The notes: generated by a model not told the origin, from the letters alone. 49,657 nt of DNA from Chitinophagaceae bacterium UBA1946 (GCA_002336815.1 DDEU01000046.1:58135-107791), one strand, 5' to 3'. Shown: positions 9,529 to 18,881, numbered from the stretch's first letter. Translations and numbers: made by a program.

Positions 9529-10356
9529 TCACTGGTCCATTTTACGAAAAGGACTTTTCAGCAACTGTACAAAATCCTCATCTTTCTCATTGGGATAATA
9601 CCTGTCGAGACCATAACGAATAGAAGAAGGTGACAGCTTTTTAAAAGTGCCAAGCAACCTGTCCCACACAGAAAGTATTGCTCCGTAATTGCTGTCGGTA
9701 AAAGGTTGTTTCCAATGATGATGCACTTTATGCATATTGGGAGAAACCAGTAGGTAGCTCAATGTTGCATCAAGCCAGCCGGGCAAACTGATATTGGCAT
9801 GTGTAAAAGCAGTCGAAAACACCAGTATGGTTTGAAAGATCATCACTGCATACATCGGTGCGCCGCTCACGAAAATACCCATAAAAAAGAACAGCCCACG
9901 TAAGATGCTTTCTACGGGATGATGCCGCAAACCAGTGGTAACGTCAACGTTGTTATCTGCATGATGAATCACATGAAATCGCCAGAGAAAGCCAACTTTG
10001 TGTTCTGTGATGTGTACGAGCCAGCCGCCAAAAAAATCAAGTGCCAGGAAACTTATTAAAATGGTTGGCCATATCCCTGCTTTGAGCCAGTACACCAACC
10101 CGAACTGCTGTTGCAGGCACCAATCGCTCAGTTTAATGATCAGCAAGGCAAGAAAAGTATGGATGACAAGATGAATGATGGTGAAAGCTATATTTACAGC
10201 GCCATGTCGCCATTTGTTTTGCCTGTACCGCATGGGAAGCAACGGGATAGCGCCTTCAATCATCCAGAAGAACAGCAGCCCACCTGTTAAAAACAACAAT
10301 CGCTGCAGCGGACGATGCTCCAGGGTTTGAAAGTATTGTATCATATGGTGAAGCAT
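9529..10356 (-). CDS. Sterol desaturase / fatty acid hydroxylase family membrane protein
   Basis: A 275-residue integral membrane di-iron oxygenase of the fatty acid hydroxylase superfamily. The metal-binding histidine clusters are present: HITEH (115-119), HVIHH (128-132), RHH (144-146) and HKVHHH near residue 220. Four or more hydrophobic helices surround them. The family hydroxylates or desaturates lipids using O2; in Bacteroidota the substrate is usually unknown (sphingolipid, fatty acid or carotenoid are possible). Start at 10356 or at the in-frame ATG at 10344. It is a single gene with its own promoter region. Confidence 0.87.
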   Translation of the reverse strand: MLHHMIQYFQTLEHRPLQRLLFLTGGLLFFWMIEGAIPLLPMRYRQNKWRHGAVNIAFTIIHLVIHTFLALLIIKLSDWCLQQQFGLVYWLKAGIWPTILISFLALDFFGGWLVHITEHKVGFLWRFHVIHHADNNVDVTTGLRHHPVESILRGLFFFMGIFVSGAPMYAVMIFQTILVFSTAFTHANISLPGWLDATLSYLLVSPNMHKVHHHWKQPFTDSNYGAILSVWDRLLGTFKKLSPSSIRYGLDRYYPNEKDEDFVQLLKSPFRKMDQ

Positions 10357-10445
10357 GGCAGTGGTTGTTGTTTAGGCAAATCGTCTTTTAAAGATATCAA
10401 TTCTTTTGCATATGGCCTACCAGGTTATGAGCCTGCCGGATATAA

Positions 10446-10473
10446 AAATACCTGCTTTTTAAAGCAGGTATTT
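10446..10473 (-). terminator. Intrinsic terminator after the FISUMP gene
   Basis: A perfect 12-bp stem (10446-10457 with 10462-10473, core TACCTGCTTT/AAAGCAGGTA) with a 4-base loop. A T-rich tract follows on the minus strand. It separates the FISUMP gene from the hydroxylase gene. Confidence 0.75.
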
Positions 10474-10528
10474 CGTTCTTGATTATTGTAATGGTTGCTC
10501 AATGCTATTGTTGGGCCGCTCAGCAATG

Positions 10529-11380
10529 TTAATCCTTTACACAACGGATAGAAAATCCATTCAGCTTATTGCTTACATCCCTGAATACACTGAAGTTGGA
10601 ATAATTCAATCCACGGAAATATGCTTCGGTATCAGTGCTGGTACTTGCTGTCCAGAAATTGCCGAAATTGGTAACGAAGCTGCACACACCATCCAGGTAA
10701 CGGAAGCCGCCGGGAAGAGCAGTGAAACCGCTGCTGTTATCAGCACCCGTATTGGGAGTAAGCCAGTGTGCAGTGCCGGTTTCCTTCATTCTTCCACCTG
10801 CTACAAAATCATCACCGAGGCAGTTGGCCAAAATTGTCCATTCTTCATCAGAAGGTACATGCCATCCTTCCGGAGCCAAACCTCTTGGATCATTCACCGC
10901 ATACCAGTTATATAATTTGCCGTAAGTGGCAGCATAGGTCGCAGAATCATTATTGTACCAGCACCAGGCACCAATGGTTAAGCCGCCCCACAAAACCGGG
11001 TCTGTTACCTGGGGGATATTATCACCATTCCTGTATTTTGTTACATCCAGGTTCTTTTGCGTCCATACCTGGTTACAGATCCTTACGCTGGCAGGGCTTG
11101 CCTGTTTACATCCAACCACGCCTGAAGTATTTTGCCAAACCGTTCCATTGTATAGTTCCAGCTCGCTGCAATCTGTACAAAATATTACCAAACCCGTGGC
11201 CGGTGCAGCAATAGCATCTCTCTGGGCGATGGTAAGACGTGGCGGTAAGAAGCCTTTGGAGGTGCTTTTTATTTCCAACTGGGCTGAACTTACAGGTGTG
11301 GTAGTACCAATACCAACATTTTGGGCATCAGCGATATTCACACTTAACAATGTTGCCAATAAAATGTACAGTTTTTTCAT
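10529..11380 (-). CDS. Exported protein with a FISUMP (Fibrobacter succinogenes major paralogous) domain
   Basis: A 283-residue protein starting at the ATG at 11380, directly before a signal peptide (MKKLYILLATLLSVNIADAQ); the open frame extends 9 codons further upstream but without signal-peptide character. The mature N-terminus NVGIGTTTPVSSAQLEIKS is the lead-in common to Bacteroidota surface proteins. The C-terminal half is a FISUMP domain: VRICNQVWTQKNLDVTKYRNGD, YGKLYNWYAVNDPRGLAPEGWHVPSDEEW in separate blocks, and FSIRCVKD at the end. FISUMP proteins are lipoproteins or secreted proteins of unknown molecular role. No lipobox is seen here. Confidence 0.85.
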   Translation of the reverse strand: MKKLYILLATLLSVNIADAQNVGIGTTTPVSSAQLEIKSTSKGFLPPRLTIAQRDAIAAPATGLVIFCTDCSELELYNGTVWQNTSGVVGCKQASPASVRICNQVWTQKNLDVTKYRNGDNIPQVTDPVLWGGLTIGAWCWYNNDSATYAATYGKLYNWYAVNDPRGLAPEGWHVPSDEEWTILANCLGDDFVAGGRMKETGTAHWLTPNTGADNSSGFTALPGGFRYLDGVCSFVTNFGNFWTASTSTDTEAYFRGLNYSNFSVFRDVSNKLNGFSIRCVKD

Positions 11381-11499
11381 TCGATTAATTTTTTTGCGAA
11401 GAAGCACAAAAATCAGCGTTTACCCAAATGTTTTTTAGCAACCGGCAGATGATATAACCAGCATGAATACCCGATTACGATAAACGTATTGTCCTGGTA

Positions 11500-12258
11500 T
11501 TACAATCCTTTTTGTTTCATGGTATTGAGAAAGTCTTCTTTTCTTCTCACTGCAATTTCAAGCGACCGGCCATCGCTCATCACTACATTACCGCCATGCC
11601 CTTTTATAATTTTGGTGATGTGATTCATGTTCACCGTGTGCCCGTTGTGAATGCGGTAAAAAATGGAAGCCGGTAGTTCCGCCACAAACTGCTTCAGGTT
11701 TCTTGATGAATAAAATTTCGTGCCGTCCGTCATGTACACATAGGTATAACTGCCATCTGCCACGCAACAGGTAATGTCGCTGCATTTTACCAGCAGCTGT
11801 TCACGGGTGCCGGATAAATAGATCTTTGTATCTCCGTCTGTTTGCTTTTGAACCTGCTGCAACAGGAGTTTATAATTGGCAATGGATTGCCTGTTATGCA
11901 TTTGTACCCTTGCTCTTTCAACGGCTCTCTTTAGCTCAGTGATATCAACTGGCTTAAGGATATAGTCAACTGATGCATATTTAAACGCATTGATCGCATA
12001 CTGGCTGTAAGCCGTTATAAAAACCACTTCAAAGTTTATTTCACCGAGTTGCTGTAACAGGTCGAAACCGGTTCCGTATGGCATTTCTACGTCGAGGAAT
12101 ACAAGATCAGGTTGTATCGTTTTTATCTGCAATGCCGCCTCTGTGATATTGGCTGCTTCTGCCTTTACCTGCACGCCTGTGCAGTAGTCCTCCAGCAGTT
12201 TTTTTAACGACGACCTGCTTTTTTGTTCGTCGTCTACAATAATTGCATTCATTTCCAT
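11500..12258 (-). CDS. LytTR-family response regulator
   Basis: A 252-residue transcription factor. The receiver domain (1-125) has the acidic pocket IIVDDEQ, the phospho-acceptor aspartate near 56 (DLVFLDVEMP), TAYS and the conserved lysine in YILKPVD. The C-terminal LytTR DNA-binding domain (about 150-250) shows DITCCVADGSYTYVY, FYRIHNGHTVNMNHI and SDGRSLEIAVRRKEDF. Partners of this class are usually LytS/YehU-type histidine kinases; none is adjacent, so the regulator is an orphan here. The 200 bp upstream are dense in inverted repeats. Start at 12258 or codon 3 (12252). Confidence 0.92.
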   Translation of the reverse strand: MEMNAIIVDDEQKSRSSLKKLLEDYCTGVQVKAEAANITEAALQIKTIQPDLVFLDVEMPYGTGFDLLQQLGEINFEVVFITAYSQYAINAFKYASVDYILKPVDITELKRAVERARVQMHNRQSIANYKLLLQQVQKQTDGDTKIYLSGTREQLLVKCSDITCCVADGSYTYVYMTDGTKFYSSRNLKQFVAELPASIFYRIHNGHTVNMNHITKIIKGHGGNVVMSDGRSLEIAVRRKEDFLNTMKQKGL

Positions 12259-12457
12259 TTAACCGGGAATTTAAGCCGGGATAAGCCGAAGTGTAACAGG
12301 ATTTATTTTCCTGTTTCCCATTGTAAAATACTTAAGTTGCTTTTATGCAGTTAAGTATATTTTACAACTGTACAGTTTAAGTTTACAATCGTAGTTGAGC
12401 AAAAGGTATTGTTGAAATTGATTTACTGTAAAGCTGCATAAAAGTAAGCCGGCGAAA
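12259..12457. promoter_or_regulatory. Inverted-repeat-rich intergenic region upstream of the LytTR gene
   Basis: Several inverted repeats crowd this 199-bp gap. AACAGG/CCTGTT at 12295-12315 forms a hairpin with a 9-base loop. TTGTAAAATACTTAA (12321-12335) pairs with 12351-12367 apart from a 2-base bulge. AACTGTACAGTT is a perfect 12-bp palindrome at 12366-12377, and TTTAC-T-GTAAA lies at 12422-12432. An 11-bp arm at 12340-12350 also matches 12434-12444 in reverse complement. They could be regulator sites, the amylase terminator, or a folded leader RNA. Confidence 0.5.
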
Positions 12458-14317
12458 TCATTTGGTTAATTCCAGCACTACTGCCTGGTAACTGCCAAGA
12501 GAAAAATCTTTCAGTGCTGTTTTTTGTTTGTCAACAATATTGGTTGCATTGCTAAAACCAGCGGTACGTTCACTGTAGTCTTTTATTGAAATTGTTTTTT
12601 CTGTTTTGGAAGTATTCATGGCGATCATCACAGTCTGTGCTGCATCGTAGCGGAAATAAACATACACGCCGTCAACCGGTACATACTGCATCATTTTGCC
12701 GGTAGTAAGTGCAGAAGAATTCTTCCTGAAACTGGCCAACGCTTTTACATGTTCATAGATCGCATTGTCTTTTTCCGTTCTTCCGGCACTCTCAAATTTA
12801 TTGACCTTGTCGCCCGGCCAGCCACCCGGGAAATCAAGGCGTACATAGCCATCGCTGGGCCAGGTATTACCGGTAGTGGCAAATTCTGATGTGTAGTACA
12901 GTTGTGGAATACCGCGGCAGGTGAAGAGCCAGCTCAGTGAAGATTTGTATTTATCTATATTCTCTCCTATTACAGAGTAAAATCTTGATACGTCATGATT
13001 GTCCAGGAACAGTACATTCCTGGTAGGATCTTTATAAAGGAAATCGGTGGCCAGGTTGGTGTACAATTTATTGACGCCATCCGTCCAGCCAAAATCATGC
13101 GTCATTGCTTCCTGTATGCCCCATAAAGTTTGAAAATCGGTTGCTCCCTGCAGGTTACTTTTAACCTTTATGTCCAGGTTGTTTTGTACAAAGTATGCCT
13201 GGTTGGGTACACCGTGAAACCAGGTTTCGCCAAACAGGGTGATCTTTGGATAATCAGTTGTAAGCGCCTTGTTGCAACGGTTCATGAAATCAATGTCGTT
13301 ATAAGCATAGGTATCAATGCGCCAGCCGTCGATACCAAATTCTTCTACCGTCCACAAGGCATGCTGTATCAAATAATTGGCAACATAGGGGTTGTTTTGA
13401 TTCAGGTCCGGCATCTGTTTGGTAAACCAACCGTCTACCAGCTTCTTTTTATCGATCGCACTTCCATAAGGGTCAAAAGCTGCCTGGTCTTTGTACGTAG
13501 TATTCGTGTAGGCGGGCCAGTTATGTACCCAGTCTTTCATGGGCATATCCAGGATGGTGATATGGTTGGCATCTACATGGTTGTACACAGCATCCTGTAT
13601 CATCTTGAGCCCTTTCGCATGCGTGGCATCGATCAGTTCCTGGTAGGCTTTTTCGCCGCCCAGTCTCCTGTCAATTTTATAATGATCGGTAAATGCATAA
13701 CCGTGTTCTGTTCTTTCCGGGCGGTCATTCTCCAGTACCGGGTTCAGCCAAAGAGTTGTTACGCCTAAGTTCTGGATATAGTCAAGGTGATTTTGAATGC
13801 CTTTAAGATCGCCCCCGTGGCGGTTAAAAACGGTATCCCTGTTGAGGGACTGGTCTCTCATTCCGGGCACCTGGTCGTTCGTGGGATCGCCATTGCTAAA
13901 GCGGTCGGGAAGTATCAAATAAATAAAATCTTTTGAAGTAACTCCCTGTGCAAACGCAGTTCCGTTTCCTTTGCGGCGGGGCTTTAATTCATATTCCAGT
14001 TTAATGTCTTTTAAAAAAGGAAAACTGAATTTACCCGGTTTTGCCGATGCATCAATTACCATGTCAAGAAAAATGTAATTGGGATTTTCAACCCGGTTGA
14101 TCTTGAGCATTCGCACACCGGTTGCCAGCTTCACGCCTTCCGGCCCCATTTTTATCATCGGGAAATGGTCGGCTATCTTTTCGCCATGAACCATTAATTG
14201 CACTTTGTTCCATTTCATACCCGTCCACCAGTGCATGGGGTACACGTTAACGTTTTGTGCAGCCGCCAGTTGAATTATGCATACAAAAAAAATAACTGCG
14301 ATGATAAGCCGTTTCAT
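12458..14317 (-). CDS. Secreted GH13 alpha-amylase / neopullulanase-like enzyme (SusA-like)
   Basis: A 619-residue enzyme started at the ATG at 14317, immediately before a signal peptide (MKRLIIAVIFFVCIIQLAAAQ); the open frame extends upstream into the preceding transporter gene but that part is spurious. An N-terminal Ig-like domain of the cyclomaltodextrinase type (about 22-110) is followed by the catalytic barrel. Seen: region I DAVYNH, nucleophile D325 in GWRIDTYAYND, acid/base E364 in LFGETWF, and D442 in FLDNHDVSRF. A C-terminal beta domain ends QAVVLELTK. It would hydrolyse maltodextrins or cyclodextrins in the periplasm. The start is 22 bases after the transporter stop, so co-transcription is likely. 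Confidence 0.92.
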   Translation of the reverse strand: MKRLIIAVIFFVCIIQLAAAQNVNVYPMHWWTGMKWNKVQLMVHGEKIADHFPMIKMGPEGVKLATGVRMLKINRVENPNYIFLDMVIDASAKPGKFSFPFLKDIKLEYELKPRRKGNGTAFAQGVTSKDFIYLILPDRFSNGDPTNDQVPGMRDQSLNRDTVFNRHGGDLKGIQNHLDYIQNLGVTTLWLNPVLENDRPERTEHGYAFTDHYKIDRRLGGEKAYQELIDATHAKGLKMIQDAVYNHVDANHITILDMPMKDWVHNWPAYTNTTYKDQAAFDPYGSAIDKKKLVDGWFTKQMPDLNQNNPYVANYLIQHALWTVEEFGIDGWRIDTYAYNDIDFMNRCNKALTTDYPKITLFGETWFHGVPNQAYFVQNNLDIKVKSNLQGATDFQTLWGIQEAMTHDFGWTDGVNKLYTNLATDFLYKDPTRNVLFLDNHDVSRFYSVIGENIDKYKSSLSWLFTCRGIPQLYYTSEFATTGNTWPSDGYVRLDFPGGWPGDKVNKFESAGRTEKDNAIYEHVKALASFRKNSSALTTGKMMQYVPVDGVYVYFRYDAAQTVMIAMNTSKTEKTISIKDYSERTAGFSNATNIVDKQKTALKDFSLGSYQAVVLELTK

Positions 14318-14339
14318 AAGATGATGTTGATGTTTAATA

Positions 14340-15698
14340 TTAATGCCCGGAACTGACAGCAGAATTGGGTTCGTTGTTTTCTTTAACGATAAAGGCGCAT
14401 ACGATGGCCGCCAGACAGAGCAGGAAGCCGCCGATCTGTACCGCCAGCAAACGATCGTTGTGTAAAAAGTTCGACATGATCTTGCCAAAGAAAAGGGAAG
14501 CAATTATTTCCGGAAGTACAATAAAGAAATTAAAGATGCCCATGTAAATACCGATCTTGTTTTCAGGTAAACAACCCGCCAGCATAGAATAAGGCATCGA
14601 CAAGATGGACGCCCACGCTATCCCAACCATGCTCATGGCAACGTACAGCAAATAATGCTCATGGATATGATTCACCATGATGAGACCAGCTCCACCAATT
14701 AGTAAACAGGCAACATGCGTATATTTTTTCCCAAGTTTTGCCACCCAGAAAGGAATGGAAAACGAGAAGATGAATGTTACGAGGTTTAAAATGGCTGAAG
14801 TGGTATTGGCATATTCAAGTCCTTTTGTAAATACATCGCTGTTCGTTTTAGCATCTCCGCCAAAAATATCTGTTGCCACGCCTGTGCTGTAATAGAACCA
14901 CATTAAAAACAGGCCGGGCCAGGTTAAGAAATTCACCACTGCCAGGCGTTTCATTTGATCAGGCATGTTCTTTATCGAATCAACGATCTCATTAAAACCT
15001 CCGCCAAAACCTTTATTGGATTCTTTTACTTTGGTTTTCCAGTCAAGGTCGGATGGCGGGTATTCTTTACTTCTTAACACAGTATATAAAACGGCTGCAA
15101 AAAATACAGCGCCGCCTATATAGAATGATAAAGAGATGTTCTGGGGTATTGAGCCACCGGCTTTATCCCGGGAAACTCCAAACCAGTCAACCAGTTTAGC
15201 AGGGAGATAACCTGCCACAAAAGAAGCCAGTCCGATGAACATACTTTGCATCGCAAATCCAAACGAACGTTGCTTTTCATTGAGGTTGTCTGCAACAAAA
15301 GCCCGGAAAGGCTCCATGCTGATATTGATACAGGAATCGAGTATCCACAAAGTGCCGGCAGCCAGCCATACGGCTGATACATTTGGCATGATGAATAATG
15401 CCAGCGAACTTAAAATAGCGCCGATCAAAAAGTAGGGCCTTCTACGGCCAAGTGTTGGATGCCAGGTTCTGTCACTCAGGTAACCGATCACCGGTTGAAC
15501 CAATAAGCCCGTCATGGGAGCAGCAAGCCAAAGCCCCGGGATCTGTTCGGGAGAGGCGCCTAAATATTCATAAATGGCACTCATGTTTCCCATCTGCAGG
15601 CTCCAGCCAAACTGGATCCCGAAAAATCCGAAACACATATTGAAGATCTGCCAAAAACCGAGACGTGGTTTTTCGCCGGTGTAGGAGGTAACAGACAT
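14340..15698 (-). CDS. MFS transporter, GPH/SLC45-like (probable maltose or oligosaccharide permease)
   Basis: A 452-residue inner-membrane protein with about 12 hydrophobic helices. The family signature between helices 2 and 3 is visible as GYLSDRTWHPTLGRRRPYF, with LVQPVIGYLSD before it. This resembles the sucrose/maltose carriers of the GPH/SLC45 group. In Bacteroidota this class commonly sits with GH13 or GH65 enzymes for maltose use, as here with the GH13 enzyme 22 bases downstream. Substrate specificity is inferred from that context. Its upstream gap (15699-15795) carries two inverted repeats. Confidence 0.87.
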   Translation of the reverse strand: MSVTSYTGEKPRLGFWQIFNMCFGFFGIQFGWSLQMGNMSAIYEYLGASPEQIPGLWLAAPMTGLLVQPVIGYLSDRTWHPTLGRRRPYFLIGAILSSLALFIMPNVSAVWLAAGTLWILDSCINISMEPFRAFVADNLNEKQRSFGFAMQSMFIGLASFVAGYLPAKLVDWFGVSRDKAGGSIPQNISLSFYIGGAVFFAAVLYTVLRSKEYPPSDLDWKTKVKESNKGFGGGFNEIVDSIKNMPDQMKRLAVVNFLTWPGLFLMWFYYSTGVATDIFGGDAKTNSDVFTKGLEYANTTSAILNLVTFIFSFSIPFWVAKLGKKYTHVACLLIGGAGLIMVNHIHEHYLLYVAMSMVGIAWASILSMPYSMLAGCLPENKIGIYMGIFNFFIVLPEIIASLFFGKIMSNFLHNDRLLAVQIGGFLLCLAAIVCAFIVKENNEPNSAVSSGH

Positions 15699-15723
15699 AG
15701 CAATCTTTTAAAATTATTGAAAC

Positions 15724-15738
15724 GTGTAAATAGTACAC
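15724..15738. promoter_or_regulatory. Inverted repeat in the transporter promoter region
   Basis: GTGTA-N5-TACAC, 26 bases before the transporter ATG. A second inverted repeat, ATTGAAA-N6-TTTCAAT, lies at 15769-15788. An AACTTTTG box on the minus strand (revcomp of 15753-15760), one base off TAnnTTTG, lies between them. Together they suggest a regulated promoter inside the glgA-glgC-transporter-amylase run. Confidence 0.35.
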
Positions 15739-15795
15739 ATTTGTAAAATAAAGCAAAAGTTTTCACATATTGAAAACACGCTTTCAATGTGTTGT

Positions 15796-17073
15796 TTAAA
15801 TCACATATCCATCCGGGATAATAGCGCCTTTTTTCAGCACCACAATTCCATCTTTGATGGCGTACAGCGAATGATCGGTATTGGCAAGATGATCGCCACC
15901 ATTGATGCGTACATCATTACCGATGCGGCAGTTCTTATCTACAATGGTATTGCGGATATAAGACCGGTCGCCGATACCAATTTTTGGAACGCCCTTGTTG
16001 GTATTGTTTTCCAGCTCCAGCAGGGTTTCATAATAATCATTACCCATGATGTAACTGCTAACGATGGTAGTGCCATGGCCAATGCGGCTCCTGATACCGA
16101 TCACACTGTTCTCAATGCGGCTGGCACTGATGATGGAGCCTTCGGCAATGATGGTTTTTTCGAGGGTGGTACCGCTGATCTTTGCCGGTGGGAGCATCCT
16201 TGCACGGCTGTAAACAATTTTCTGGTTGTCGAATAAATTGAAATGAGGCAGGTCTAAGGTCAATGCCAGATTGGCTTCAAAGAAAGAATAGATATTTCCA
16301 ATATCAGTCCAGTAACCTTCATACTGGTAGCTGATCACTTTGTATTTTTCGATGGAAGTCGGGATGATCTCTTTGCCGAAATCCGTTGCGTCTTTCTTTT
16401 CAATTTCCAGCAGTTCAAATAGCAGCTTGCGGTTAAAAATATAGATACCCATTGATGCCAGGTAATTCCTCCCCTGCCCCTGCATGATGCTGCCTGTATC
16501 ACTGGTCCATTCCGGTAACAATTCCTTCGCCGGTTTTTCTATAAACGAAGTAATGCTGTGTTCTTCATCTGCCTTGAGGATACCAAATTCAGGCGCTTCC
16601 CTGTCTCCAACCGGGATGGTGGCGATGGAAATATCGGCGCCTTTTGCAATGTGGTTATCGATCATCTCTACAAAATCCATCTGGTACAACTGGTCGCCAC
16701 TTAATATCAGTACATAATCAGCATCGTAACTTACCATGTGCCTCAGTGACTGCCGTACGGCATCTGCTGTACCCTGGAACCAGCCTGAGTTATCCGGTGT
16801 TTGTTCTGCAGCAACGATGTCAACAAAACCTTTGCTGAACATGCTGAACTGGTAAGTGTTTTTGATATGCTTATTGAGTGAGGCAGAATTGAATTGCGTT
16901 AGTACCAATATCCTGTTGATGCTCGAATTGATACAGTTGGAAATCGGAATATCCACCAAACGATATTTGCCAGCAATGGGCACGGCTGGTTTACTACGGG
17001 TGGCTGTAAGAGGATATAATCTTGAGCCGGCTCCACCGCCGAGAACGATCGCAATGACTGATTTGCTGTCCAT
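15796..17073 (-). CDS. glgC: Glucose-1-phosphate adenylyltransferase (ADP-glucose pyrophosphorylase)
   Basis: A 425-residue enzyme making ADP-glucose from ATP and glucose-1-phosphate, the committed step of glycogen synthesis. The nucleotidyltransferase domain begins VIAIVLGGGAGSRLYPLT with TRSKPAVPIAGKYRLVDIPISNC just after it; QGTADAVRQ, LSGDQLYQMDF and FIEKPAKE follow. The C-terminal part is a left-handed beta-helix of hexapeptide repeats (ENSVIGIRSRIGHGTTI, IRNTIVDKNCRIG), where allosteric effectors act. It lies 63 bases downstream of glgA on the same strand, so the pair is probably one transcript. Confidence 0.96.
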   Translation of the reverse strand: MDSKSVIAIVLGGGAGSRLYPLTATRSKPAVPIAGKYRLVDIPISNCINSSINRILVLTQFNSASLNKHIKNTYQFSMFSKGFVDIVAAEQTPDNSGWFQGTADAVRQSLRHMVSYDADYVLILSGDQLYQMDFVEMIDNHIAKGADISIATIPVGDREAPEFGILKADEEHSITSFIEKPAKELLPEWTSDTGSIMQGQGRNYLASMGIYIFNRKLLFELLEIEKKDATDFGKEIIPTSIEKYKVISYQYEGYWTDIGNIYSFFEANLALTLDLPHFNLFDNQKIVYSRARMLPPAKISGTTLEKTIIAEGSIISASRIENSVIGIRSRIGHGTTIVSSYIMGNDYYETLLELENNTNKGVPKIGIGDRSYIRNTIVDKNCRIGNDVRINGGDHLANTDHSLYAIKDGIVVLKKGAIIPDGYVI

Positions 17074-17136
17074 AAGAATTGAGTTAAAAAATGAAGAGTT
17101 TATTTAATGGCAAGTAAACGAATATAATTGTTAAAG

Positions 17137-18552
17137 TTACTTCAAACTACTATACAAGTCGATATAATGTTGGGCACTTTTCTCCCAGCTGTTATCGAGT
17201 TTCATGGTCTTTTCCCTGATCTTTTTCAGCTTCTTTGGCTGGTCGAAAAGGTCGAGCGCCCGGTGAATGGAATAGGTGATATCCCATACTTTGGCATCAT
17301 TGAATTTGATTCCATAGCCGCCGGGTTCTCCAAAGTCAACCACGGTATCTTTTAATCCACCGGTGTTTCTTACAATGGGCACGGTACCATACCGCATAGC
17401 GTACATCTGGTTAAGGCCGCATGGCTCTACACGGCTTGGCATCAATAAAAAGTCTGCGCCGGCATACATCTGGTGACTTAGTTTTTCGTTGTAACCGATC
17501 TTTGAATTGTAGTAACCTGTCAATGGTGCATTGAGGTTGGTAAGCTCCCACTCTACCTGCGGATCTCCACTACCCAGCACCAAAAAATTCATCCTTCCTT
17601 CCAGGTGATATACGGAATCGTAAATGGCTTTGGGCAACAGGTCGGCAGCTTTTTCATGCACCAGTCTTCCGATAAAAATAAACAGCGGCTTGCTGATATC
17701 AAGATTGAATTCATCGCACAATACTTTTTTGCTGGCCAGTTTACCGGCTTCAAAATCTGCAATGCTGAAATTGGTATCAATATATGTGTCAGTAGCAGGA
17801 TCCCACACTTTGTCATCAATACCATTGAGGATGCCGGTACACTTTCCTTTTTCGTATTCAAACAAATTCTCAAGGCCATTGGCTTCATGGCGCATCTCTT
17901 CAAGATAGCTGTAACTAACGGTGGTAACTTTGTTTACACACTTAACAGCGCATGCCAGTGGATTGATGCTGTTCTGCCAGTCGAGTTTGCCCCATTGCCA
18001 GTTATCGTAAGCAGGCAGGTAATGCGCTTTATCCCAACCCATCCAGCCCTGGTACTGGGCATTGTGAATGGTAAGTACCGTTGGTATGCCGGCAAGATGG
18101 CTGTATTCATAACAATATTGCATCATAAAAGGTACGAGGCCTGCATGATAATCGTGTACATGCACTGCATCGGGGCGGTGCTCCCATTTCGATAGCCAAT
18201 CAACCACGGCAATATTAAAAGCCGTAAAGCGCTCCTGGTCATCATTGTAACCGTAAATGGATTCACGGTCAAGCAGGCCATTGATATCAACCAGGTAAAG
18301 GTCAAAACCGAGTTTGTTGGTGGATTCTTTAATGATGGTGTAATTAAACCAGTAAGGCCCCATTCCAAAAGAGCCTTTGTGTACAACGTCAAAAGTATTC
18401 TGGTATAAAAATCTGGTGCGGTACATGGGCATCACCAGTTTGGCCACATGGCCCAACTGTGCCTGGTATTTGGGTAAAGCACCTGCTACATCGCCCAGTC
18501 CGCCTGCTTTTGCTACAGGGTAACATTCGGCAGTTACGTGTAAGATTTCCAT
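17137..18552 (-). CDS. glgA: Glycogen synthase (ADP-glucose dependent, GT5)
   Basis: A 471-residue GT5 enzyme that adds glucose from ADP-glucose to glycogen chains. The N-terminal KxGGL motif is K15-AGGL in AKAGGLGDVAGALP. HVHDYHAGLVPFM, LTIHNAQYQG and GILNGIDDKVWDPATD follow. The C-terminal Rossmann domain has IFIGRLVHEKAADLL, PSRVEPCGLNQMYAMRYG and VRNTGGLKDTV, the donor-binding E-x7-E region. Length is normal for the family. It is the first gene of the minus-strand glycogen/maltose run and diverges from the hexose permease. Confidence 0.96.
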   Translation of the reverse strand: MEILHVTAECYPVAKAGGLGDVAGALPKYQAQLGHVAKLVMPMYRTRFLYQNTFDVVHKGSFGMGPYWFNYTIIKESTNKLGFDLYLVDINGLLDRESIYGYNDDQERFTAFNIAVVDWLSKWEHRPDAVHVHDYHAGLVPFMMQYCYEYSHLAGIPTVLTIHNAQYQGWMGWDKAHYLPAYDNWQWGKLDWQNSINPLACAVKCVNKVTTVSYSYLEEMRHEANGLENLFEYEKGKCTGILNGIDDKVWDPATDTYIDTNFSIADFEAGKLASKKVLCDEFNLDISKPLFIFIGRLVHEKAADLLPKAIYDSVYHLEGRMNFLVLGSGDPQVEWELTNLNAPLTGYYNSKIGYNEKLSHQMYAGADFLLMPSRVEPCGLNQMYAMRYGTVPIVRNTGGLKDTVVDFGEPGGYGIKFNDAKVWDITYSIHRALDLFDQPKKLKKIREKTMKLDNSWEKSAQHYIDLYSSLK

Positions 18553-18881
18553 CGTTGTAGTTTTTCGGGATCTGTATCAATTAGTTTGGTAACAAGTATG
18601 GCGGCTGTGAAGAGGCCAGCAATAATTTTGATAAATATATACAAGAATGAAATGAAAATGAGTAAGTGGTATAAAATTATTTTAGAACAGATAACCACCT
18701 GGTAGCCGGCTTATTTTTTTATCCTGTTAGGGGAAAATTCTATTTGAACTGTCTTATAATGATTGACAGGTAAAATGTTTAAACCCGGTGCTGAATTTCA
18801 AATATTAAGTTTTACGGGTACCAATCAATATTCTTACTTTGCATAAATTAATTTATTTTCAACGTTCTAAAAACTAACGTC
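18553..18881. promoter_or_regulatory. Divergent promoter region between glgA and the hexose permease
   Basis: A 329-bp gene-free gap. TACTTTG at 18835-18841 resembles the -7 box of the permease gene (one base shorter than TAnnTTTG), 40 bases before its ATG. CTGTC-N11-GACAG at 18749-18769 is a loose inverted repeat spanning two helical turns. I see no clear promoter box facing glgA, no RNA gene and no additional open frame. Confidence 0.4.

Noticed and set aside
13130..13768. 212-codon plus-strand open frame
   Set aside because: It is antisense to the GH13 catalytic domain, which has all its motifs intact.
14318..14503. N-terminal extension of the amylase frame into the transporter gene
   Set aside because: The extra 62 residues are the transporter's 3' end in another frame; a signal peptide begins at 14317.
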